A DNA stretch of 5,892 bases from JAGQTE01 sp964648005 (GCA_964648005.1 CAZYKR010000268.1:1-5892); one strand, 5' to 3'; shown: positions 1 to 5,330, counted from the stretch's first letter. Notes: generated from the letters alone by a model not told the origin. Program-made: numbers and translations.

Positions 1-392
1 AGGGCGTCAACGATCGGGTCCAGCTGGCGGCCGCCGAAGCCGAACTGCGGCGCCGCACCAACGAGCACTGGCTGCGCCAAGGCGTGACGATGCTCGATCC
101 GGAGCGCACCTACATCGACGCCACGGTGCGACTCGGCTCCGATGTGACGCTGTTCCCCGGCACCATGCTCCAGGGGCGCTGCGTGGTCGGCGACGGTGCC
201 GAGGTCGGGCCGGACACCCGGTTGGTCGATTGCACGGTGGGGGAGCGCTCGGTGGTCGAGCATGCCGTCGGGCGATCGGCGACCATCGGCGCCGATGCCG
301 TGGTCGGGCCGTTCGCCGCGCTCGAGCCGGGCAGCGCCATCCCGGACGGCGAGGTGACGGGACCGTTCTACACTGCTCCTCGTCCCACCTGA
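1..392 (+). CDS. glmU: GlmU, C-terminal part: UDP-GlcNAc pyrophosphorylase with a shortened beta-helix domain (5' end outside window)
   Basis: The gene enters from the left edge; the first complete codon is at position 3 and 129 residues are visible. They open with GVNDRVQLA, the conserved end of the GlmU uridylyltransferase domain (GVNNR near residue 225 in E. coli), followed by the linker helix and GVTMLDPERTYID, where the left-handed beta-helix of hexapeptide repeats begins. GlmU makes UDP-GlcNAc for peptidoglycan in the cytoplasm: the C-terminal domain acetylates GlcN-1-P and the N-terminal domain adds UMP. Here the helix ends soon after VGPFAALEPG, which matches E. coli VGPFARLRPG at about residues 326-335. 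The last residues (GPFYTAPRPT) align with GNFVEMKK, then TGA. About 100 residues are absent, including those equivalent to K351, H363, Y366 and N377, and R333 is Glu. Only the uridylyltransferase activity looks possible. The other two frames show no remnant of the missing part, and prs starts 24 bp downstream. Identity is confident; function is inferred. Confidence 0.88.
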   Translation, partial: GVNDRVQLAAAEAELRRRTNEHWLRQGVTMLDPERTYIDATVRLGSDVTLFPGTMLQGRCVVGDGAEVGPDTRLVDCTVGERSVVEHAVGRSATIGADAVVGPFAALEPGSAIPDGEVTGPFYTAPRPT

Positions 393-404
393 CCGGCACG
401 CAGC

Positions 405-411
405 AGAGAGG
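405..411 (+). promoter_or_regulatory. Ribosome binding site of prs
   Basis: AGAGAGG lies five bases before the prs ATG at 417. It supports that start over any other. With only 24 bp between glmU and prs and no terminator-like hairpin there, prs is probably co-transcribed with glmU. Confidence 0.6.
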
Positions 412-416
412 TCGCC

Positions 417-1397
417 ATGGAGCTCGTGCAGAAGAAGCGCCTGCACCTCGTCACCGGCCGGGTCAACGCGCCGTTGGCCCAGGAGATCGCCGACCGGCTG
501 GGCATCCAGCTCGGCGACGCCAACCTCGCCGAGTTCGCCAACGGCGAACTGCACGGAAGGTTCCGTGACTCGGTGCGCGGCACCGACGTGTTCATCGTCC
601 AGAGCCACGCCGGCGTCGACGGCATCTCGGTGAACGACGCCATCATGGAGCAGCTGATCATGGTCGACGCCGCCCGCCGCGCGTCGGCCCGGCACATCAC
701 CGTGGTCTGTCCCTATTACGGCTACAGCCGACAGGACCGCAAGGCCGAGGGCCGCGAGCCGATCTCGGCGAAGCTCGTCGCCAACATGTTCGCGACCGCC
801 GGCGCCACGCGCCTGGTCAGCGTCGACCTGCACTCCGGGCAGATCCAGGGCTTCTTCGACGGCCCCGTCGATCACCTCACCGCCATGCCGGTGCTCTGCG
901 CCTACCTGGAAGGGCTCGGCGACGACCTCGTCGTCGTGTCGCCCGACGCCGGTCGCGTGAAGGTCGCCGAGCGCTACGCGCAGATCCTGCACGCCGACCT
1001 CGCCATCGTGCACAAGCGGCGCCTCAAGGGTGTCAAGAACGAGGTCGAGGCCAAGGACGTCGTCGGTGAGGTGTCGGGTCGGACCTGCGTGCTGATCGAC
1101 GACATGATCGACACCGCAGGCACCATCGTCGCCGCAGCTGAACTGCTCAAGGAGCACGGCGCCAACGAGGTCTACGCCGCCGCCACGCACCCGGTGCTGT
1201 CGGGGCCGGCCATCGATCGCATCAAGAACTCGGTCATCGCCAAGCTGGTCGTGACGAACACGATCCCGCTGACGCCCGAGAAGCAGATCGACAAGATCGA
1301 GGTCCTGTCGGTGGCGGGCATCATCGCCGACGCCATCGACGCCGTGTTCGAGGACACCTCGGTCAGCGAGATCTTCGGCGGCGCCAACCAGTCGTAG
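417..1397 (+). CDS. prs: Ribose-phosphate pyrophosphokinase (PRPP synthetase)
   Basis: This cytoplasmic enzyme makes phosphoribosyl pyrophosphate from ribose-5-phosphate and ATP, the precursor for purines, pyrimidines, histidine, tryptophan and NAD, and in actinobacteria also for cell-wall arabinose donors. The 326 residues match the usual bacterial class I length (about 310-330). Visible motifs: FANGE (40-44); PYYGYSRQDRK (99-109) with the ATP-binding RQDRK; DLHSGQIQGFF (137-147), which carries the metal-binding histidine; the KRR flexible loop (200-202); and the PRPP/ribose-phosphate loop VLIDDMIDTAGTI (225-237). All are intact, so the enzyme should be active. The ATG at 417 has a good ribosome binding site and puts the N-terminus where the family normally starts. 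Position directly after glmU is conserved in both actinobacteria and Bacillus. Confidence 0.97.
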   Translation: MELVQKKRLHLVTGRVNAPLAQEIADRLGIQLGDANLAEFANGELHGRFRDSVRGTDVFIVQSHAGVDGISVNDAIMEQLIMVDAARRASARHITVVCPYYGYSRQDRKAEGREPISAKLVANMFATAGATRLVSVDLHSGQIQGFFDGPVDHLTAMPVLCAYLEGLGDDLVVVSPDAGRVKVAERYAQILHADLAIVHKRRLKGVKNEVEAKDVVGEVSGRTCVLIDDMIDTAGTIVAAAELLKEHGANEVYAAATHPVLSGPAIDRIKNSVIAKLVVTNTIPLTPEKQIDKIEVLSVAGIIADAIDAVFEDTSVSEIFGGANQS

Positions 1398-1425
1398 TCG
1401 TCGCGTAAGCGCGTGGGCGCGGGCC

Positions 1426-1457
1426 GGTCAGGAGGGGCGAAACCAACCCTGCTGACC
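1426..1457 (+). other. RNA hairpin between prs and the exported-protein gene
   Basis: GGTCAGGAGGG (1426-1436) pairs with CCCTGCTGACC (1447-1457). This gives ten Watson-Crick pairs with one central G-G mismatch and a ten-base loop (1437-1446). There is no following T-tract; instead the stem ends exactly where the ribosome binding site AAGGAG begins. It could be a weak terminator, an mRNA processing or stabilising structure after prs, or a device that keeps the adjacent ribosome binding site open. The pairing is seen directly; the role is inferred. Confidence 0.5.
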
Positions 1458-1463
1458 AAGGAG
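1458..1463 (+). promoter_or_regulatory. Strong ribosome binding site deciding the start at 1470
   Basis: AAGGAG sits six bases before the ATG at 1470, near-consensus and well spaced. It favours that start over the in-frame GTG at 1413, which would add 19 residues encoded by the hairpin region and bury the signal peptide. Confidence 0.75.
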
Positions 1464-1469
1464 CCCACC

Positions 1470-1850
1470 ATGTCCATCACCACGAACCCCGTCCCGGCAC
1501 CGGCCGCCCGCCCCGCAACGCGTCGTTCGATCCGCGCCCTCGCCCTCGTCGTAGGTCTCGCCGCCGGTGTCGTTCCGGTGCTCGGGACCGCGGCCCACGC
1601 CAAGGGCAAGAGCGAGGCCATCTCGATGAGTCGCGACGAGGTCGCCGACTGGTGCGACGAAGAACTCGGCGACGTCGAATACGGCACGAAGGCCGACTCG
1701 GGTGCGTACGGCTGTATGTCCGAGGGCGTCGGCGTGATCAACTGCGAGACCGACGACGACTGCACGTTCACCCCGGCCAAGCGAGCGTCCACTCCGACGG
1801 TGAAGGGCGGCACGCCGTCGATCGACCCAGGCGTGCTGCAGGGTCGGTGA
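1470..1850 (+). CDS. Small exported protein of unknown function with four cysteines
   Basis: I do not recognise this 126-residue protein. Residues 1-17 are Pro/Ala/Thr-rich, then RRSIR (18-22) precedes a hydrophobic core (about 23-40) and a signal-peptidase-like AHA at 42-44, giving a predicted mature form of about 82 residues. The twin arginine is only a partial match to the Tat consensus, so Sec export is as likely. No Cys lies at the cleavage site, so it is not a lipoprotein. The mature part is acidic in its first half, with cysteines at 62, 82, 92 and 98, enough for two disulfides in an oxidising compartment. A Thr/Pro/Gly-rich basic tail follows (103-126). It occupies the place of lpqT in M. 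tuberculosis (between prsA and rplY), but I see no lipobox or other similarity to LpqT. Codon use matches its neighbours, so it looks like a genuine gene. Confidence 0.8.
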   Translation: MSITTNPVPAPAARPATRRSIRALALVVGLAAGVVPVLGTAAHAKGKSEAISMSRDEVADWCDEELGDVEYGTKADSGAYGCMSEGVGVINCETDDDCTFTPAKRASTPTVKGGTPSIDPGVLQGR

Positions 1851-1857
1851 CGTGCGA

Positions 1858-1931
1858 GGTGGGGCCGTGTCGGGTCAGTGCCCGGCGGTGTGGCGCTTGT
1901 GCGCCCACATGCCAACCGACACGGTCCCACC
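1858..1931. other. Long inverted repeat at the convergent gene junction (possible bidirectional terminator)
   Basis: GGTGGGGCCGTGTCGG (1858-1873) is the reverse complement of CCGACACGGTCCCACC (1916-1931) apart from one position, which still pairs as G-U in the plus-strand RNA. The 42-base loop holds a second hairpin, GGCGC (1892-1896) with GCGCC (1901-1905) around a TTGT loop. The left arm lies in the 24-bp gap between two converging genes; the right arm lies inside the last codons of the minus-strand gene. There is no T-tract on either side, so a classical intrinsic terminator is not shown, but the position suits ending or shielding transcripts from both directions. Confidence 0.45.
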
Positions 1932-2153
1932 CAGGAACAGTCCGGCCCACAGCCCGGTCCACACCGCCACCGCGGCGGCCGTGCCGGTGATGGCGTCAGG
2001 GGCGAAGACCTTCATGGTCAGACCCATGATCGCCATCATGACGGCGATGCCGATGGCAGAGCCCAACAAGATGGCCTTGGCGAAGCCCATGTCCTCCGCC
2101 TTGCCCTCGGCCGTCATCTCGTCCATGTTCTCGTCGGCAGCCGTCGTCGCCAT
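1875..2153 (-). CDS. Small membrane protein with two predicted transmembrane helices, unknown function
   Basis: This 92-residue protein is the only minus-strand gene in the window. Residues 1-22 are polar, acidic and Met-rich (MDEMTAEGKAEDMG). Two hydrophobic stretches follow, about 24-47 (FAKAILLGSAIGIAVMMAIM...) and 57-83 (containing VAVWTGLWAGLFLGG), then a short basic and His-rich tail, HKRHTAGH. A hairpin membrane protein with both ends in the cytoplasm is the simplest reading. I do not recognise a family. No Shine-Dalgarno sequence precedes the ATG, but a TANNNT -10 box lies six bases before it, which suits a leaderless transcript. It converges on the exported-protein gene and diverges from rplY. 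Two clean helices and a complementary promoter support it as real, though it is short and high-GC DNA gives many spurious frames. Confidence 0.7.
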   Translation of the reverse strand: MATTAADENMDEMTAEGKAEDMGFAKAILLGSAIGIAVMMAIMGLTMKVFAPDAITGTAAAVAVWTGLWAGLFLGGTVSVGMWAHKRHTAGH

Positions 2154-2159
2154 GCCCAG

Positions 2160-2165
2160 ACGCTA
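2160..2165 (-). promoter_or_regulatory. Candidate -10 box for the minus-strand membrane protein (leaderless)
   Basis: Read on the minus strand this is TAGCGT (TANNNT), ending six bases before the ATG at 2153. Transcription would start at or next to the start codon, consistent with the missing ribosome binding site. The -35 region is weak: TTCGCA (2190-2185) shares four of six bases with TTGACA but needs a 19-base spacer, and it falls inside the first tandem-repeat copy. Confidence 0.45.
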
Positions 2166-2180
2166 CGCCGTCCGGGCCAA

Positions 2181-2233
2181 CAGGTGCGAACTTTCGGTGT
2201 GGCAGGAGCGAACTTTCGGCGAGGCGGTGCGAC
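2181..2233. repeat. Tandem direct repeat, 22-bp period, between divergent genes (possible operator)
   Basis: CAGGTGCGAACTTTCGGTG (2181-2199) recurs as CAGGAGCGAACTTTCGGCG (2203-2221). The copies match at 17 of 19 positions, and the start-to-start distance is 22 bp, about two helical turns. A degraded third start, CGGTGCGAC, follows at 2225-2233. Each full copy contains CGAA-CT-TTCG, a near-palindrome (2187-2196 and 2209-2218). Two equally phased copies of a dyad in the spacer between divergent genes is the layout of a protein-binding operator. The candidate -35 regions of both promoters fall inside the copies. The repeat is seen directly; its binding function is inferred. Confidence 0.7.
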
Positions 2234-2236
2234 CGG

Positions 2237-2242
2237 TAGCAT
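2237..2242 (+). promoter_or_regulatory. Candidate -10 box for the rplY-pth-kinase-regulator-mfd unit
   Basis: TAGCAT fits TANNNT and lies 35 bases before the rplY ATG, so the leader would be about 29 bases and would contain the ribosome binding site. The hexamer 17 bp upstream, TTTCGG (2214-2219), is a poor match to TTGACA and lies in the second repeat copy, so an activator or alternative sigma factor may be needed. Confidence 0.4.
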
Positions 2243-2263
2243 GGCCGGCCGTTCTGCCAGACC

Positions 2264-2270
2264 GGAGTGA
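2264..2270 (+). promoter_or_regulatory. Ribosome binding site of rplY
   Basis: GGAGTGA ends seven bases before the ATG at 2278. It fixes that start, although the reading frame stays open for more than 400 bp upstream. Confidence 0.55.
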
Positions 2271-2277
2271 GCACACG

Positions 2278-2952
2278 ATGGACGTTTCCCTGACAGTCGA
2301 GACCGGCCGCGAGAGCGGTTCGCGCCCCATGCGTCGCCTGCGGCGCGACGGCGTGATCCCCGGGGTGGTCTACGGCCTCGGCGCCGACCCGGTGAAGGTC
2401 GCCGTGCCATGGCCCGACCTGCGCAAGGCGCTCAACACCGAGGCGGGCATGAATGCGCTCATCTCGCTCACGGTCGACGGCGACACGCAGCTGTCGATCG
2501 TCAAGGACCTGCAGCGGCATCCGGTGCGTCGCGACGTGCTGCACGTCGACTTCCAGCTGATCGACCGCACCAAGCCGCTCACGGTGGACGTGCCGATCAA
2601 CCTGATCGGCCGTGCCGAGGCGGTCGAGATGGAGAAAGGCATCATCGACCAGCTGGCGTACACGCTCGCGGTCAATGCTCGTCCGGGGTCGATCCCGACG
2701 CAGATCGACGTCGACATCTCCCACCTCGAGATCGGCATGACCGTCACCGTCGAGGAGATCGCGTTGCCCGAGGGTGTGACGACCGATGTCGACCCGGACA
2801 CCGCGGTCGCGGTCGGCAGCCCGACGCGCTCGACGATCATGCTGCGCTCGCAAGGCGAGGGCGGCGAGGGCGAAGATGGCGAGGGCGACGGCGAGTCCGC
2901 CGGGGCATCGGCCGACGAGGCCGGTGGCGATGGCGGCGGCGACGAGGCGTAA
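2278..2952 (+). CDS. rplY: 50S ribosomal protein L25, long CTC/TL5 form
   Basis: L25 binds 5S rRNA in the large ribosomal subunit. At 224 residues this is the two-domain CTC/TL5 form, not the short E. coli type of about 94 residues. The N-terminal 5S-binding domain (about 1-95) shows GVIPGVVYG (25-33) and the hallmark stretch KDLQRHPVRRDVLHVDFQ (76-93). The C-terminal beta domain (about 96-185) begins KPLTVDVPINLIG and includes EEIALPEGV (159-167). Residues 191-224 form a low-complexity acidic Gly/Glu/Asp/Ala tail, common in actinobacterial members. The start is set by a good ribosome binding site and the expected N-terminus. The 3' end overlaps pth. In Bacillus this gene is ctc, a general-stress gene, again between prs and pth. 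Confidence 0.95.
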   Translation: MDVSLTVETGRESGSRPMRRLRRDGVIPGVVYGLGADPVKVAVPWPDLRKALNTEAGMNALISLTVDGDTQLSIVKDLQRHPVRRDVLHVDFQLIDRTKPLTVDVPINLIGRAEAVEMEKGIIDQLAYTLAVNARPGSIPTQIDVDISHLEIGMTVTVEEIALPEGVTTDVDPDTAVAVGSPTRSTIMLRSQGEGGEGEDGEGDGESAGASADEAGGDGGGDEA

Positions 2953-3562
2953 GGACTTCGGCGGCACCGCCGCCCGTGCGCTGATCGTCGGGCTGGGCAA
3001 CCCCGGCCGCGAGTACGAGCGGACGCGCCACAACGTGGGGTTCGAGGTCGTCGACGAGCTGGCGCGCCGCTGGTCGTGTGATCTGCGCGCCAACAAGCGC
3101 GACCGAGCGGTCGTCGGCGAGGTCCGGCGCGACGGCGAGCTCGTCGTGCTGGCCGAGCCCCAGACGTTCATGAACCTCTCGGGCGAGTCCGTGGCGCCGA
3201 TGGCGCGCCGGCTCAAGGTCGCCGCGCCCGATCTGATCGTCGTGCACGACGAGCTCGACCTGCCGAGCGGCCGGCTGCGGGTGAAGGTCGGGGGCGGGCT
3301 CGCCGGCCACAACGGGTTGCGATCGATCAAGGCCCACCTGCACGACGATGCCTTCGTCCGGGTGCGCATCGGTGTCGGCAAGCCCCCCACGAAGGCGCAT
3401 GGCGCCGATCACGTGCTGCGCAAGGTCGGGGGCACCGAGCGATCGCTGCTCGACGAGGTGGTGGTCGTCGCCGCTGACGCCGTGGAGGTGATCCTGGCTG
3501 AGGGGGCGGCTGCCGCCATGACCCGCTTCAACGGCGTCGACCTGGCGGCCGCCGAGTCGTGA
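2930..3562 (+). CDS. pth: Peptidyl-tRNA hydrolase
   Basis: Pth cleaves the ester bond of peptidyl-tRNAs that drop off the ribosome, freeing tRNA for reuse; it acts in the cytoplasm and is usually essential. The 210 residues fit the bacterial family. Catalytic and binding residues are all present: GLGNPG with N24, H34 in RHNVGF (catalytic base, H20 in E. coli), TFMNLSG with M81 and N82 (N68), D107 in HDELDL (D93), and H127-N128 in GGLAGHNGLRS (N114). The start is the ATG at 2930, the only Met that leaves a short N-terminal extension (about 15 residues) before ALIVGLGNPG; it overlaps the rplY end by 23 bp. An upstream Met at 2786 would add 48 Arg/Ala-rich residues that are just the shadow of rplY. 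Its ribosome binding site is weak, so translation is probably coupled to rplY. Confidence 0.95.
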   Translation: MAAATRRKDFGGTAARALIVGLGNPGREYERTRHNVGFEVVDELARRWSCDLRANKRDRAVVGEVRRDGELVVLAEPQTFMNLSGESVAPMARRLKVAAPDLIVVHDELDLPSGRLRVKVGGGLAGHNGLRSIKAHLHDDAFVRVRIGVGKPPTKAHGADHVLRKVGGTERSLLDEVVVVAADAVEVILAEGAAAAMTRFNGVDLAAAES

Positions 3563-4641
3563 GCATGTGGGACACCCCGCCCGCGCCCGCGCCGGCAGCG
3601 GTCGGCGGGGTGCTCGGCGTGAGCGCGGTGGCGGCGCTCGCCACCGTCGCAGCCGGCATGCCCGCCGTGGTACCGGCCGCGCTGTTGGCGCTGGTCGTGG
3701 CGGGTGCCAGCGTCTACGGCGGCACCGCCGTCGCAGCAGCGGTGGCCGTCGGTGCGGCGGGCGTGCTCGGGCTGGTCGTCGAAGACGGCGAGCAGCGAGC
3801 TGTGGTGCTGGTCGGCGGCCTGGCGGCCTACGGCGCGCTGGGCGTGGGCGTCGCCTCCCTGGCGCACTGGGGCCGGCGTGAGTCCGAGGACGCCGACGAA
3901 GCCGAGGAGGACGTCGCCGAGCTCGAGCAGCGCCACAGCCAGCGCACCGCGCTGCTGCAGTCGGTCTCGCACGACCTCCGCACACCGCTCGGTGCCATTC
4001 GCTCGGTGGTGACCGACCTGCGCGACGACGTGCCGTACGACCCGGCGACTCGCCACGCCCTGCTCGAAACCGTGTGTGACGAGGTCGACCGCCTCGACGC
4101 CATGGTGGCCAACCTGCTGTCGATGAGTCGCATCGAGTCCGGCGTGATCGTGCCCGAGGTGCAGGCAGTCGACCTCGAGGAGCTGGCGTTGGAGCGCGTC
4201 GACGCGCTGCGGCCGCTGTTCCGCGACATCGACCTCGTCATCGACGTGCCGGACGAGGTGCCGTGGGCACTCGTCGACTACGCCCTGCTCAACGAGGTGC
4301 TGACGAACCTGCTGGGCAACGCCTCGCGCTACGCGCCACCGGGCACGACCGTCGCCGTGGTGGCCCGAGCCGAGGTCGACGCCACCGGTGCCCCGACGGG
4401 CATGGTGGTGATGCGTGTGATCGACCACGGCCCAGGTGTCGCCGCCGCAGACCACCAACGGATCTTCGAGGCGTTCCAGCACGAGGCCCGCAGCCGGACG
4501 ACCGGACTGGGGCTCACGATCTGCCGTGGCTTCGTCGGTCTGCACGGCGGACGGATGTGGTTGGAGGAGACCCCGGGCGGCGGAGCGACGTTCTGCTTCA
4601 CCGTGCCCGGTATCGTCCCCGCCGTGGAGGAGCTGCGGTGA
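3559..4641 (+). CDS. KdpD-like sensor histidine kinase without the KdpD/Usp N-terminal region
   Basis: This 360-residue membrane kinase should phosphorylate the regulator encoded next. Residues 14-104 contain four short hydrophobic segments (about 14-35, 36-53, 54-73, 80-103) resembling the DUF4118 membrane domain of KdpD. A charged linker (107-130) rich in Glu/Asp follows. The transmitter has an H-box SHDLRTPLGAIRS with the phospho-accepting H138, an N-box NEVLTNLLGNASRYAP (245-260, N254), the ATP-binding DHGPGV (289-294), RIFEAFQ (301-307) and TTGLGLTICRGF (315-326), ending GGGATFCFTVP as in KdpD. E. coli KdpD (about 890 residues) carries an N-terminal KdpD domain and a Usp domain; both are absent here, so the signal need not be potassium. 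GTG at 3559 overlaps the pth stop (GTGA). ATG at 3565 is an alternative start. No kdpFABC is visible, so I leave the symbol blank. Confidence 0.92.
   Translation: MSMWDTPPAPAPAAVGGVLGVSAVAALATVAAGMPAVVPAALLALVVAGASVYGGTAVAAAVAVGAAGVLGLVVEDGEQRAVVLVGGLAAYGALGVGVASLAHWGRRESEDADEAEEDVAELEQRHSQRTALLQSVSHDLRTPLGAIRSVVTDLRDDVPYDPATRHALLETVCDEVDRLDAMVANLLSMSRIESGVIVPEVQAVDLEELALERVDALRPLFRDIDLVIDVPDEVPWALVDYALLNEVLTNLLGNASRYAPPGTTVAVVARAEVDATGAPTGMVVMRVIDHGPGVAAADHQRIFEAFQHEARSRTTGLGLTICRGFVGLHGGRMWLEETPGGGATFCFTVPGIVPAVEELR
4626..4630 (+). promoter_or_regulatory. Ribosome binding site of the response regulator inside the kinase gene
   Basis: GGAGG lies seven bases before the GTG at 4638, within the last kinase codons. 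It supports the GTG start and the GTGA overlap with the kinase stop, and lets the regulator be translated independently of the kinase as well as by coupling. Confidence 0.6.
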
Positions 4642-5327
4642 CCAAGGTGCTCGTCGTCGACGACGACCCCGCCATCTGCCAGACCGTGCGTGCCGGCCTC
4701 GAGGCGCGCGGGTACGAGGTCGAGGTCGTGAACAACGGTCGCGCCGCCATCGACCGCTGCGCCGCAGACAAGCCCGATGTCGTCGTGCTCGACCTGGGCC
4801 TGCCCGACGTGGACGGTGTCGAGGTCATCACCCAGCTGCGGACATGGACGGACACGCCGATCATCGTCTTGAGCGCCCACGACAGCGAGCACCGCAAGGT
4901 CTGGGCCCTCGACGAGGGCGCCGATGACTACGTGACCAAGCCCTTCTCGATGCCCGAGCTGCTCGCCCGGGTACGGGTGGCCGAGCGCCACCACGCCACC
5001 CGGGTCGGCCCCGACGAGTCGGTGTACACGGTGGGCGACCTGACCCTCGACGTCGCCCGGCACCGCTGCGAGCTGGCGGGCGAGGAGATCGGGCTCACGC
5101 CCAAGGAGTTCGGCTTCCTGTCGCTGCTCGCCAAGTACCCCGGCAAGGTGCTGACGCACCGCTTCATCCTCCACCACGTGTGGGGTCCGGAGCACACGAG
5201 CGAGACGCAGTACCTGCGCACCTACGCCACCAACATCCGTCGCAAGCTGGGCGATCCGCCCGGCGGCAAGCGGCTCGTCTCCAAACCCGGCGTCGGGTAC
5301 ATGCTGCTCGACCCCGCCGACGACTGA
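4638..5327 (+). CDS. KdpE-like response regulator, OmpR/PhoB family
   Basis: This 229-residue protein is a cytoplasmic DNA-binding regulator, expected to be phosphorylated by the kinase just upstream. The receiver domain (about 3-117) has the acidic cluster D8-D9-D10, the phospho-acceptor D52 in LDLGLPDVDGVE, the switch Ser S79 in IIVLSAH, and K101 in DYVTKPF. The winged-helix domain (about 128-225) shows LTPKEFGFLSLL (153-164), the recognition-region QYLRTYATNIRRKLGD (191-206) and the closing GVGYML hairpin. LDLGLP, VWGP and YLRTY resemble KdpE more than other OmpR-type regulators. In E. coli KdpE activates kdpFABC potassium uptake, but no such operon is in this window, so the target is unknown. 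The gene overlaps the kinase by 4 bp, and mfd starts 3 bp after its stop. Confidence 0.94.
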   Translation: MTKVLVVDDDPAICQTVRAGLEARGYEVEVVNNGRAAIDRCAADKPDVVVLDLGLPDVDGVEVITQLRTWTDTPIIVLSAHDSEHRKVWALDEGADDYVTKPFSMPELLARVRVAERHHATRVGPDESVYTVGDLTLDVARHRCELAGEEIGLTPKEFGFLSLLAKYPGKVLTHRFILHHVWGPEHTSETQYLRTYATNIRRKLGDPPGGKRLVSKPGVGYMLLDPADD

Positions 5328-5330
5328 CCC

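Noticed and set aside
1413..1469. Earlier GTG start for the exported protein
   Set aside because: It would translate the hairpin and the AAGGAG site and put 19 extra residues before the signal peptide.
1823..1846. Short hairpin CGACCC/GGGTCG at the end of the exported-protein gene
   Set aside because: Only six pairs with a 12-base loop and no T-tract; easily expected by chance at this GC content.
1172..1930. Minus-strand open frame of 252 codons across the prs end and exported-protein gene
   Set aside because: Antisense to prs, which is intact, and to a gene with a clear ribosome binding site and signal peptide; no domain seen.
1852..2277. In-frame upstream extension of rplY
   Set aside because: It runs opposite the minus-strand membrane gene and through the promoter region; the ribosome binding site at 2264-2270 and the family N-terminus fix the start at 2278.
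1996..3390. Minus-strand open frame of 464 codons across rplY and pth
   Set aside because: It is antisense to two genes with unmistakable family motifs, has Arg/His/Asp-rich composition typical of GC-rich shadow frames, and shows no domain.
2837..3985. Minus-strand open frame of 382 codons opposite pth and the kinase start
   Set aside because: Extreme Arg/Pro/Ala composition and full overlap with real genes mark it as a shadow.
3409..4545. Minus-strand open frame of 378 codons opposite the kinase
   Set aside because: The kinase on the plus strand has all transmitter motifs; this frame is rich in His, Arg and Gly with no recognisable fold.
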